Below, in pieces: positions 44,925 to 53,343 of a DNA stretch of 64,000 nucleotides. Each line of letters opens with the position of its first letter. The first letter of the stretch is position 1. The notes beneath the pieces were generated by a model that worked only from the letters and a program-made list of their open reading frames with translations, had not been told where the DNA came from and made no database searches. Made by a program: the position numbers and the translations under genes. The stretch comes from Nesterenkonia alba DSM 19423 (lineage in GTDB: Bacteria > Actinomycetota > Actinomycetes > Actinomycetales > Micrococcaceae): assembly GCF_000421745.1 (NCBI RefSeq), contig NZ_ATXP01000011.1, forward strand, positions 1 to 64,000, in the 5' to 3' direction.

Positions 44925-47900
44925 TCAGGTGGATTCAGGGGGGTCTTCGGCAGCAGCAGCGCGGGAGCGACGCGCGGCAAGGATCAGCATCCCTCCCCAG
45001 GCCAGCAGCGCCAGTGCCACGAGCCCCAGGGCCGTGGTCTCGGCACCGGTCACGGCCAACCCCTGGGACGGCTTGGGAGAGGCGGGGGCGGTTTCGGGAT
45101 CGCCTGATGAGGTCTCACCCTCGGGGTGTGAGGCTTCCGAGGGCTCCCCCGTGGGCGTGGTGGTCGGCTCTGCCGTGGAGTCCTGTGTGGGCTCGGAGCT
45201 TGGGTCTTCTGACGGGTCCGGGCTCGGTGCACTGGAAGGTGCGTCTGAAGGCTCGGAGCTCGGCTCCTGAGGCGGTTCCGTGGTGTCAATCGGTTCGGTG
45301 GTGTCAGTCGGTTCCGTGGTGGGTTCTGGGTCCGGTTCCGATGTCGGGTCAGAAGGGGTGGGGTCGTCAGTTGGCTGATCCTCGAGGCTGAGAACTGCCA
45401 TGCCGAGGGGTTCACCCTGTGCATCCAGGATCACCAGACGGTGCTCACCGGTGGGGAGATCCGTGGGGAGTTCCACGGTGAGGCGGCCCTGGGCGTCGGT
45501 CTGGTGCCAGCCCAGGAACACCGGGTCGGAGTGAATGAAGGCGGCGACCCAGCCGGTGGCGTGCTGTTCGCCGAGGTCTGCGGTGACTCGGCGGTCTTCC
45601 ACGTCCGTGGCGATGGGCTCCAGTTGGTCGATTTCCTCGCTGCTCAGCGGAGCCGGGGTGCTGGTTGGCTGCTCGGTGGGTTCGGCGGGGTCTTCCGTGG
45701 GCGTGGACGTCGGCGTCGGTTCCCCAGTGGGTTCGGCCGTCGGCTCTTCGGTCGGCTCCGGTGTGGGTTCTGTGGTGGGGGTGTCCGTGGGGTTCTCTGA
45801 GGGCTCCACTGGTTCGGTGGGGTCCTCGGTTGGCTCATCGGTAGCGGTTGGCTCATCGGTGGGAGGTCCGGTGGAGGTCGGTTCGGGGGTGGGTTCATCC
45901 GCCGGGGGTGTCGACGGGTCGGAGGGTTCCTCTGAGGGCTCCTCCGATGGGTCCGCTGTGGGTCCTGCTGTGGGAGTCTCCGTCGGGGCAGCAGTGGGGT
46001 CTTCGGTGGGCTCCTGTGTGGGTTCCTCGCTCGGCGCCGGGGTGGTCGGCTCCTCTGTGGGTGGCAGTTCCACGGTGAGGGTCGCTGGATCCGTGGCGAC
46101 CTCGGCAATGGGGCTGATGTAGAGGACACGGAACTGGGCGCCGTCGTCGTCAACCTCCGGATCCACGGTGTAGTGGTTGCCGGTAGCGCCCTCGATGTTG
46201 TGCCACTGCCCGTCGATCAGCCGCTGCCACTGGGGGCGCGGGGCAGGGTGACCGTCTGCGGCCGCGGTGAAGGAGACGGCTTCTCCGACCCCTGCCGTCT
46301 GGTCCTGCGGATGGGCGGTGACTTCCGGCTGGCTGGTCACAGTGATGGTTCGGTCCACACTGCTCTGCCCCGCTGCGGTGCGGACACCGACCACATAGGT
46401 GCCCGGTGACACATCCTCAGGGGTGGTGAAGCGCAGTTCCGTGCCGTTGTCCACAATCGTCTCGGGAGTGATCTCTCGGTCATCGAAGAGGACCACGGTC
46501 TCAGCGGTGAAACCACGGCCAGTGAGAGTGATCTCGTCGCCGGCGTCAATGAGGTTCGGTGCGGCTGCCGTGACGGCGGAGACAACGGGCTCAGGCGCCT
46601 GGGCCGTGGCGACGGCGACGTCCTGGGTGAAGAAGTTGACCCGTTCGCCGTTATCGCTGTAGCCAGAACCGTGGCGACGAATACCCTGAGTCCACAGAAC
46701 CTCTGGGCCTTCGCCACGGTAGCGGTAGCGGAGATCCCCCACCAGGCGGAAGGCTCCTGCGGAGGCGGCGTCGTCGTCCTCGGTGACGGCCAGCGGCTCT
46801 ACCCGGATCCACAGGTGAATGAGGTTGCGGTCGTCCTGGGTCATAATGTCGTAGCCCTCATGGGCCGCGGACCAGAAGGTGCCGTCCATGAGCCGGTGCT
46901 GGCGCATGTCGTTGTGGTCGTATTGGAGGCTGAACTCCTGGGCCTCAGTGACCTGCCCGTCGGTGAGGTCCACCGGTTGACCGAAGACGTGCATACCGGC
47001 CAGTTCCACCGAGGCTGAGGTCTCCCCGGTGTGGGCGGCAGAGGAGGTGACCTCCAGGGCATCCACGGTGACAGGTGCCTCCACCAGGTGGTCCCAGGGC
47101 GCGGGGAGCTCCAGCGTGACGTTCTCCCCGATCACGGTGGACTCGATGCTTTCCAGGTCGCGGGTGACGGTGGTGGTCAGCCCGGCAGCAGCATCGGCAG
47201 ATGAACCGAATCCGGCCTCATCCGGCGCCGGGACCTTCACGTCGCCGGCGCGGACGGGGCCGGAGGTCGTCCCCGCCGGGTTGTTCAGGCTCGGCCAATC
47301 AGGGCTGGTGAGACCGCTGGAGTGGTTTTCCTCCTGGCGCACGGCCTGGGTCGTGGTCTCCAGGGCGAAAGAACCCCCACCACCGGTAGCGGTGATGGGT
47401 TCGAGCGTCAGCGCCGTGATATCCACCGGAGCGGAGCCTGTACGGCCAGCGGTCTCGACGCTCACCGTCGCTTCGCCGGTGGCTAGGCCTTCGGGCAGCC
47501 GAACGGTGAGAGTCTCCCCGTCCTCGGCGACCGTGACTTCAGCTGCAGGGATCACGGCGATCTCCCCGTCAGCGTCAGTGACGAAGACCGAGGTCTCTCC
47601 CGCTAAGAAACCGGCGCCGTGGATCGTGACCTCGGACCCGTCGGCAGCGGTGCGCGGCCTGACCGAGGTGACCTCGAAGTCATCGCGGACCACCTGCAGG
47701 TCACCGACAGCCACCTCAGCATCCGCGGCCACGACGGTGACCGGGTGCTCACCGGAGGGGAGACCGTCGGGAACCTCAAAGACGAGGGAGCGTCCGTCCT
47801 CGGCAACCTCTGCCTCGGCCTCGACACCGCCGACATAGACCGCGGTCACCCGGGGAGCCAGCCCCTCTCCGGTGACGGTGACCTCTTGGCCCACTCCTGC

Positions 47901-48902
47901 TTCGGTGGACTCAAGTTCCAGGGTGTGCGGCACCATGGGCTGCGGTGACTCAGCAGCCACACCTGCGACTGTCACCTCAAGCACGGCACCTTCGGACCCC
48001 GCCTGAGCACTACCCAGGAGGCCTGCACTGACCTGAAGGCTGATGTCGAGATCCGCGCCGATCTGCAGCCCCCCGGCCTCGGGCGTGTCGGCTGTCACGG
48101 TGAACGTGGCGTGGATCGTGCCACTGCTGATGAGCCCGGCGTACTCCTCGATGTCGCTTTCGCGGACCCCGAGGCTACGCATCAGTTCCGGGATGTCGTT
48201 GCTCTCAATCGTGGTTTCCCGGCTGACCGGCTCTTCGAGCCGACCGTCCTCGAGGGTGATGTCTTCTCCGAGGAGACGCAGTCCGCTGACGGTGGTGCTG
48301 ACCTCTACTTCATCCCACACCGCAGCGAAGGCTTCCGTGCGCACCTGGTCGGCGTAGGCGACTTCGTCGTGGCCCAGCACTGCCCCAATGCGCTCATTGA
48401 CTTCAGCAACATTGAGTTCGAAACCCTCAACCTGGCTCACCGCGCGCAACCCAGCGGGGGTGCGAATAATGCTTTCGTGGCCCCCGTCGATATTCAGTCC
48501 ACGGCCGGGGTCTTCATCGACTGTCCCGTCCTCAGCATCAGTGATGACACCGTCCACCGGGCCGACTGGGAGCTCCTGTTCAGCACTGCCGTGACCGTTC
48601 TCATCGCCGGTGGGTGCGCTGAGCCCCGGGAGCTGGTAATCCCCCTCATCCCCGAGAATCTGTGGGAAGTCAATAAGGGTGTTGACGATGCCGCTGGCCG
48701 AACCCTCGGCGATGATCGGGTGCAGCGTCCCGTCCACGGGATGGGTCTGCACCTGCCCGCCGAGGGAAGCATGCGCAGGCTGACCAGGGCCCATGCCGAT
48801 TCCGGTGAGCACCAGCAGTGCGGTCAGCGCGACGGCGGCGAACCTGCCTGGCTGGTGGCGCGGCTGAAGTGCACGCGCCGATGCACGGCTTTTATTCACC
48901 AT
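44925..48902 (-). CDS. LAXTG wall-anchored surface protein C with TIG and Ig-like domains
   Basis: This is a 1325-residue secreted protein from ATG 48902 (GTG 48899 is also possible; AAGGGG lies just upstream). The signal peptide spans residues ~1-46. The N-terminal module at ~48-320 is clearly paralogous to protein A: both contain MRSLGVRESDI. TIG-like domains are at ~325-405, 408-497 and 775-855, a second module-like region at ~505-770, and one Ig-like repeat at ~857-945. A Pro/Thr/Glu spacer (948-1085), the conserved C-terminal domain (1087-1177; HSDPVFLGW, TGEHRLVIL), a second spacer, LAVTG (1282-1286), a helix and a basic tail complete it. Likely first gene of the three; 55 bases separate it from gene B. 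Confidence 0.87.
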   Translation of the reverse strand: MVNKSRASARALQPRHQPGRFAAVALTALLVLTGIGMGPGQPAHASLGGQVQTHPVDGTLHPIIAEGSASGIVNTLIDFPQILGDEGDYQLPGLSAPTGDENGHGSAEQELPVGPVDGVITDAEDGTVDEDPGRGLNIDGGHESIIRTPAGLRAVSQVEGFELNVAEVNERIGAVLGHDEVAYADQVRTEAFAAVWDEVEVSTTVSGLRLLGEDITLEDGRLEEPVSRETTIESNDIPELMRSLGVRESDIEEYAGLISSGTIHATFTVTADTPEAGGLQIGADLDISLQVSAGLLGSAQAGSEGAVLEVTVAGVAAESPQPMVPHTLELESTEAGVGQEVTVTGEGLAPRVTAVYVGGVEAEAEVAEDGRSLVFEVPDGLPSGEHPVTVVAADAEVAVGDLQVVRDDFEVTSVRPRTAADGSEVTIHGAGFLAGETSVFVTDADGEIAVIPAAEVTVAEDGETLTVRLPEGLATGEATVSVETAGRTGSAPVDITALTLEPITATGGGGSFALETTTQAVRQEENHSSGLTSPDWPSLNNPAGTTSGPVRAGDVKVPAPDEAGFGSSADAAAGLTTTVTRDLESIESTVIGENVTLELPAPWDHLVEAPVTVDALEVTSSAAHTGETSASVELAGMHVFGQPVDLTDGQVTEAQEFSLQYDHNDMRQHRLMDGTFWSAAHEGYDIMTQDDRNLIHLWIRVEPLAVTEDDDAASAGAFRLVGDLRYRYRGEGPEVLWTQGIRRHGSGYSDNGERVNFFTQDVAVATAQAPEPVVSAVTAAAPNLIDAGDEITLTGRGFTAETVVLFDDREITPETIVDNGTELRFTTPEDVSPGTYVVGVRTAAGQSSVDRTITVTSQPEVTAHPQDQTAGVGEAVSFTAAADGHPAPRPQWQRLIDGQWHNIEGATGNHYTVDPEVDDDGAQFRVLYISPIAEVATDPATLTVELPPTEEPTTPAPSEEPTQEPTEDPTAAPTETPTAGPTADPSEEPSEEPSDPSTPPADEPTPEPTSTGPPTDEPTATDEPTEDPTEPVEPSENPTDTPTTEPTPEPTEEPTAEPTGEPTPTSTPTEDPAEPTEQPTSTPAPLSSEEIDQLEPIATDVEDRRVTADLGEQHATGWVAAFIHSDPVFLGWHQTDAQGRLTVELPTDLPTGEHRLVILDAQGEPLGMAVLSLEDQPTDDPTPSDPTSEPDPEPTTEPTDTTEPIDTTEPPQEPSSEPSDAPSSAPSPDPSEDPSSEPTQDSTAEPTTTPTGEPSEASHPEGETSSGDPETAPASPKPSQGLAVTGAETTALGLVALALLAWGGMLILAARRSRAAAAEDPPEST
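45063..45374 (-). repeat. Second Pro/Thr/Ser/Glu spacer of surface protein C
   Basis: Encodes residues ~1177-1280, degenerate TEP/DTTEP/SEPS repeats immediately before LAVTG, the wall-spanning segment. Confidence 0.7.
45648..46061 (-). repeat. First Pro/Thr/Glu spacer of surface protein C
   Basis: Encodes residues ~948-1085 with EPTEDPT/EPSEEPS-type repeats, between the Ig-like and conserved C-terminal domains. Confidence 0.75.
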
Positions 48903-49150
48903 GGGCCCCTTGGTCAAGACGAAGTACGAGTGACTTCGTTGACTCAAGCAACTAAAAGTTACTTACAGTTAGCCTCAGGATGAATACAGCCAAGGTTACG
49001 GAGAACGTCCACGTTCACCCGGCACACTCAGGATGTTCAGTTGCATCACAGCTTGATAACAGCGTTTGCCGAGATGAGCCGTGGGTTCAGTCACATATCA
49101 AGCGCGTTGCCGAACACCTACTGAACCGTTCCAGAAACTCACACGGTGTT
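48903..49150 (-). other. Intergenic region upstream of surface protein C
   Basis: This 248-base gap, AT-richer than its surroundings in part, presumably carries the promoter of the surface-protein genes. On the plus strand it contains GTTCACCCGGC (49013-49023) and, 22 bases on, GTTCAGTTGCA (49035-49045), resembling isolated Pho-box units in 11-base phase. I see no gene. Confidence 0.4.
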
Positions 49151-49771
49151 TCAGCCCCGGTTCTGGCCGCCGTTGGAGCCGCGCTGCTGGATGACTTCGC
49201 GCGCCACGACCGCGCCTCCGGCCACGGCGACGGCACCGACGGCGGCGATCGCGCCGGCACTCCATTTCGCCACAGTCTTCATCGTGTCCCCGAGGTACCG
49301 CTTGTTCTCCGTGTCCTTCTCATACGACTTATCAGCGGCCTTGAGCATCAGCTCCAACAGGTGGTCCCGGCGCTCCGGGGTGAGGTCATCGCGTTCAAGC
49401 TCCTTGTCAATCCTGTGCTGGACCCGCTCGAACGTCGCGTATACCCGCTCCTGGCTGCGGTCATTGGAGGCGTTGGCATCGGAGACCGTCGCTTTGAGAT
49501 GTTCAGAGGTCTCGACGACGAGTTCCTTGAAATGCGGAATCGTCCCCAGCGCATTGCGGGCGGTCTCCGGGTCGATGTCCCCGAGCGCACGGGCCTCACC
49601 CAGACGCAGCAACTGCTCGGGACCGACATCACCCCATGAGTCCACGCCGAGCTCGGTCTTGAGTTCCTCCAGGTTTTTCTCCTGGATGTCCTCGTTGTCC
49701 CGGCCGTCTTGACCGGGGTTGTTTTTGCCGGTGCTGGTGTTCGGGTCCTGTCCGCTGGTCGCCTCACGCAT
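49151..49771 (-). CDS. Hypothetical protein with C-terminal membrane helix
   Basis: The 206-residue protein is hydrophilic and charged for most of its length (EELKTELG, EHLKATVSDANASNDRSQER), predicted largely helical. One hydrophobic segment lies near the C-terminus (WSAGAIAAVGAVAVAGGAVV) before a short basic tail. GAGAGG precedes ATG 49771. I do not recognise a family. It lies between clpC and the surface-protein locus, separated from clpC by a terminator. Confidence 0.72.
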   Translation of the reverse strand: MREATSGQDPNTSTGKNNPGQDGRDNEDIQEKNLEELKTELGVDSWGDVGPEQLLRLGEARALGDIDPETARNALGTIPHFKELVVETSEHLKATVSDANASNDRSQERVYATFERVQHRIDKELERDDLTPERRDHLLELMLKAADKSYEKDTENKRYLGDTMKTVAKWSAGAIAAVGAVAVAGGAVVAREVIQQRGSNGGQNRG

Positions 49772-49894
49772 GCTGCCGCCTCTCCACGTCCTGGGTACGT
49801 GCCTTCGATGCTAATCGGAGGGCCGGACATCACCGTGAGTATGACGTCCCTCTCTCACGGGTGACCAGCGGCCAGCACAGCTCTGCAGAGCATA

Positions 49895-49935
49895 CGAAAG
49901 CCCCGGGCCACGCGGTGAGCGCCCCGGGGCTTTCG
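49895..49935 (-). terminator. clpC terminator
   Basis: CGAAAGCCCCGGG (49895-49907) pairs with CCCGGGGCTTTCG (49923-49935), a perfect 13-bp stem directly after the clpC stop; the CTTTCG end supplies a short U-run. Confidence 0.8.
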
Positions 49936-49953
49936 TAGTCGAAGAGGGAGGGT

Positions 49954-52476
49954 TTAGGCCTCGATCTCAGCGGGCTCTTCGGCCGCCTCGAGCTGGTCGG
50001 CAGGCATCTTCCAGTCGAACGTGAGCTCGCGGTCCTCACCTTCACCGGTGAGGCCGATGCTGATCTCAGCCCCCTGGGGGATGTCCCCGTAGAGGATCCG
50101 CTCGGAGAGCTGATCTTCGATGAGCTGCTGAATCGTCCGGCGCAGTGGACGGGCACCCATCGTGGGGTCGTAGCCCTTCTCCGCCAGGAATTCCTTGGCC
50201 TCGGTGGAGACCTCCAGTGTCATGCTCTGTTCAGCCAACCGGGACTGCAGTCGCTTGACGAACAGGTCCACGATCCGGACGATCTCGTGCTGCTCCAGCT
50301 GCGGGAACACGATGGTGTCATCCACACGGTTGAGGAATTCGGGGCGGAAGTGCTGGCGCAGTTCCTGATTGACCTTGCCCTTCATCCGCTCGTAGTTGGT
50401 GGTGGTATCAGTCGACGAGGTGAACCCGGTCATCACACCCTTGGAGATGTCCTTGGTCCCCAGGTTGGTGGTCATGATGATGACTGTGTTCTTGAAGTCG
50501 ACCACCCGCCCCTGGGAGTCGGTCAGGCGACCGTCTTCGAGGATCTGCAGCAGGGAGTTGAACAAGTCGGCGTGGGCTTTCTCCACCTCGTCAAAGAGGA
50601 CCACGGAGAACGGACGACGCCGGACCTTCTCCGTCAGCTGGCCACCCTCCTCATAGCCCACATACCCCGGAGGGGCACCAAAGAGCCGGGAGACGGTGTG
50701 CTTCTCACTGAACTCGGACATATCCAGGGTGATGAGCGCATCTTCATCTCCGAAGAGGAACTCGGCCAGCGCCTTGGCCAGCTCGGTCTTCCCGACACCG
50801 GTGGGCCCGGCGAAGATAAACGAGCCGGAGGGGCGGTTGGGGTCCTTCAAGCCGGCACGGGTGCGGCGAATCGCCCGGGAGAGGGATTTGACCGCTTCAT
50901 CCTGGCCAATGACGCGCTTGTGCAGTTCCTCCTCCATCCGCTTGAGCCGGTCGGATTCCTGCTCAGTGAGCTTGAAGACCGGAATACCGGTGGAGAAGGC
51001 CAGGACTTCAGCGATGAGGTCAGCGTCAACCTCGGCGATCTCATCCATGGACCCGGACTTCCAGGCCTCTTCCTTCTCATTGCGCTCCTCGACGAGCTTC
51101 TGCTCTTTGTCGCGCAGCGCGGCGGCACCTTCGAAGTCCTGGGCGTCAATAGCGGCTTCCTTCTCCCGCCGGACTTCCTCAATCTTCGCGTCGTATTCCT
51201 TCAGCTCCGGCGGAGCCGTCATCTTCTGGATGCGCAGCCGGGCACCGGCCTCATCGATGAGGTCGATGGCCTTATCCGGCAGGAACCGGTCATTGATGTA
51301 CCGGTGAGCCAGGTTCGCCGCGGCCTCGAGAGCCTCCTCGGTGATGGAGACCTTGTGGTGGGCCTCGTAGCGGTCCCGCAGTCCGCGCAGGATCTGCACC
51401 GTGGTCTCCACGGAGGGCTCTTCCACCTGGATGGGCTGGAAACGCCGCTCCAGAGCGGCATCCTTCTCAATGTGCTTGCGGTACTCATCCAGGGTGGTGG
51501 CACCAATGGTCTGCAGTTCACCGCGGGCCAGCATGGGTTTGAGGATATTGGCGGCGTCGATGGCTCCTTCGGCGGCACCGGCACCGACCAGGGTGTGGAT
51601 TTCGTCGATGAACAGGATGATGTCCCCACGGGTGCGGATCTCCTTGAGCACCTTCTTCAGGCGTTCCTCGAAGTCACCGCGGTAGCGGGAACCGGCCACC
51701 AGGGACCCCAGATCCAGGGTGTAGAGCTGTTTGTCCCGCAGGATCTCCGGCACATCCCCGTTGACGATGGCCTGGGCGAGGCCTTCGACCACAGCGGTCT
51801 TGCCCACCCCGGGTTCACCGATGAGCACCGGGTTGTTCTTGGTCCGGCGGGAGAGCACCTGCATGACCCGTTCGCGCTCGTAGTCACGACCCACCACGGG
51901 GTCCAGCTGAGCTTCTCGGGCGGCAGCAGTGAGGTTGCGGCCGAACTGGTCCAGCACCACTGAACCGGCGGGGGTGCCCTCGGAGGAGCCACCCTGCCCG
52001 ACGCCGGCACCAGCCTTCTGCTGCTCCCCGCCTCCACCGGAGTATCCAGAAAGCAGCTGAATGACCTGCTGGCGAACCTTGTTGAGGTCGGCGTTCATCT
52101 CTACCAGCACCTGGGCGGCAACACCTTCACCCTCACGAATGAGACCGAGCAGGATGTGCTCAGTGCCGATGTAGTTGTGTCCCAGCTGCAAGGCTTCGCG
52201 CAGGGAGAGTTCGAGCACCTTTTTGGCACGGGGGGTGAAGGGGATGTGCCCGCTGGGAGCATTCTGCCCAGGGCCGATCTTCTCCTGCACTTTCTCCCGC
52301 ACGCCACCTAAGGAGATATCCAGAGACTCCAGGGCTTTGGCGGCCACACCCTCGCCTTCGTGGATGAGGCCCAGCAGGATGTGCTCAGTGCCGATGTAGT
52401 TGTGATTGAGCATGCGGGCCTCTTCTTGGGCCAGCACCACTACCCGCCTCGCGCGGTCGGTAAAACGCTCGAACAT
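49954..52476 (-). CDS. clpC: AAA+ chaperone-protease ATPase ClpC
   Basis: This unfoldase of the ClpCP protease has 840 residues. It has two N-terminal Clp_N repeats (each with [13 protein letters not shown]), the first ATPase domain with Walker A GEPGVGKT, and a central UVR-type coiled region ([20 protein letters not shown]). The second ATPase domain has Walker A GPTGVGKT and the [10 protein letters not shown] pore loop, followed by the C-terminal D2-small domain. ATG 52476 gives the canonical [13 protein letters not shown] start; the frame runs 46 codons further without similarity. Confidence 0.97.
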   Translation of the reverse strand: MFERFTDRARRVVVLAQEEARMLNHNYIGTEHILLGLIHEGEGVAAKALESLDISLGGVREKVQEKIGPGQNAPSGHIPFTPRAKKVLELSLREALQLGHNYIGTEHILLGLIREGEGVAAQVLVEMNADLNKVRQQVIQLLSGYSGGGGEQQKAGAGVGQGGSSEGTPAGSVVLDQFGRNLTAAAREAQLDPVVGRDYERERVMQVLSRRTKNNPVLIGEPGVGKTAVVEGLAQAIVNGDVPEILRDKQLYTLDLGSLVAGSRYRGDFEERLKKVLKEIRTRGDIILFIDEIHTLVGAGAAEGAIDAANILKPMLARGELQTIGATTLDEYRKHIEKDAALERRFQPIQVEEPSVETTVQILRGLRDRYEAHHKVSITEEALEAAANLAHRYINDRFLPDKAIDLIDEAGARLRIQKMTAPPELKEYDAKIEEVRREKEAAIDAQDFEGAAALRDKEQKLVEERNEKEEAWKSGSMDEIAEVDADLIAEVLAFSTGIPVFKLTEQESDRLKRMEEELHKRVIGQDEAVKSLSRAIRRTRAGLKDPNRPSGSFIFAGPTGVGKTELAKALAEFLFGDEDALITLDMSEFSEKHTVSRLFGAPPGYVGYEEGGQLTEKVRRRPFSVVLFDEVEKAHADLFNSLLQILEDGRLTDSQGRVVDFKNTVIIMTTNLGTKDISKGVMTGFTSSTDTTTNYERMKGKVNQELRQHFRPEFLNRVDDTIVFPQLEQHEIVRIVDLFVKRLQSRLAEQSMTLEVSTEAKEFLAEKGYDPTMGARPLRRTIQQLIEDQLSERILYGDIPQGAEISIGLTGEGEDRELTFDWKMPADQLEAAEEPAEIEA

Positions 52477-52577
52477 AGCCAACAAACACTCCTCGATGTC
52501 GCTCTGAGTCTCAAGACTACGGCCAGCCGACGACGTCGTACTCCCCTGTTCGCCACAGGGAAAAGTCCCCGATACGC

Positions 52578-52626
52578 GAAACACCCCGGGCAACCGCACT
52601 GCACACAGCGGCACCCGGGGTATTTC
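52578..52626 (-). terminator. lsr2 terminator
   Basis: GAAACACCCCGGG (52578-52590) pairs with CCCGGGGTATTTC, with one mismatch, downstream of the lsr2 stop. The stem ends in A/T pairs giving a U-rich 3' side. Confidence 0.65.
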
Positions 52627-52672
52627 ATCCCCTCACACCAGAAAAAATGTGCGAAGGGTCACATCAATTTCC

Positions 52673-52975
52673 TCAGCGCTTCTTCGCGTTGCGGTAGGCC
52701 TCAACAATGTCGCGGTGCAGGCGACCGCGCTTGGCCACCTGGTAGCCATTGGCGATGGCCCACTCGCGGATCTGCTTGGCCTCATTCTGCGGGGTCGGCG
52801 GGGCAATCGGCCGGCCCTTGCGCACAAACTTACGCAGAGCGTCCCGCAATTCCTTGGCGTTCTCCTCATTGAGGTCGATCTCGTAGAACCGGGAGTCGAG
52901 ACCGAAAGTCACAGTCTCTTTGGCCGGGGAACCGTCGAGATCGTCGACGAGAACCTCTTCAACCTTCTTCGCCAT
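52673..52975 (-). CDS. lsr2: Nucleoid-associated protein Lsr2
   Basis: Lsr2 is the H-NS-like xenogeneic silencer of actinobacteria, 100 residues here. The N-terminal dimerisation region (MAKKVEEVLVDDLDG, VTFGLDSRFYEIDL) and the C-terminal DNA-binding domain with KQIREWAIANGYQVAKRGRL are intact; the RGR element inserts in the minor groove of AT-rich DNA. It is a plausible regulator of the AT-richer stretches and surface-protein locus nearby. Confidence 0.96.
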   Translation of the reverse strand: MAKKVEEVLVDDLDGSPAKETVTFGLDSRFYEIDLNEENAKELRDALRKFVRKGRPIAPPTPQNEAKQIREWAIANGYQVAKRGRLHRDIVEAYRNAKKR

Positions 52976-53146
52976 TTTTCAAGCACCTCACTGTTTAGAC
53001 ATGGCCCGGAAACCCACCCCGTACACACTGATCTCCGGCATTTTGCTGATGGTCAGTCCCGCGAGCAAGAAGCTGCGGCAACGAGCTCAGTGTTTCAAGA
53101 AACAGGAAACGGCGTCAACTCGAACTATTTCAGGAAAAATTCAGCT

Positions 53147-53335
53147 TCATTTGCCATCACGTTCAGTGGGTTCTTCCTGTTCAACGGGCTGTTCTGACAG
53201 TTCTTCACGCACCTGCGCTTCAGTAGTTCGTTCGTACCTGTCTGCCCGAAAAATCGATCGAATAGCGAACCAAAACACCAGCCCCACACCGATCGAGGGG
53301 GCCAGGACTTCAAAGTAGGTCCAGAAAGTGTCCAT
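53147..53335 (-). CDS. Small membrane protein between lysS and lsr2
   Basis: The 62-residue protein has one hydrophobic helix (FEVLAPSIGVGLVFWFAI) and an acidic cytoplasmic-type tail (EELSEQPVEQEEPTERDG). It starts eight bases after the lysS stop, so it is probably cotranscribed. A small protein of this type occurs in this position in other Micrococcales; function unknown. Confidence 0.7.
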   Translation of the reverse strand: MDTFWTYFEVLAPSIGVGLVFWFAIRSIFRADRYERTTEAQVREELSEQPVEQEEPTERDGK

Positions 53336-53343
53336 CGGTACCC

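Noticed and set aside
36407-46061. CRISPR-like periodic repeats
   Set aside because: The periodicity is 12-15 bases, in frame, and encodes Pro/Thr/Glu stalks inside surface proteins; there are no direct repeats with unique spacers and no cas genes.
48950-48985. DtxR/IdeR iron box (AGGCTAAC half-site) upstream of surface gene C
   Set aside because: Only a half-site matches; the dyad required for binding is missing.
50287-51963. 558-codon open frame antisense to clpC
   Set aside because: Shadow of GC-rich third positions; the clpC frame has full family motifs and the antisense product has no recognisable domain. Same verdict for long antisense frames at 6265-7548, 41711-43048 and 55477-56961.
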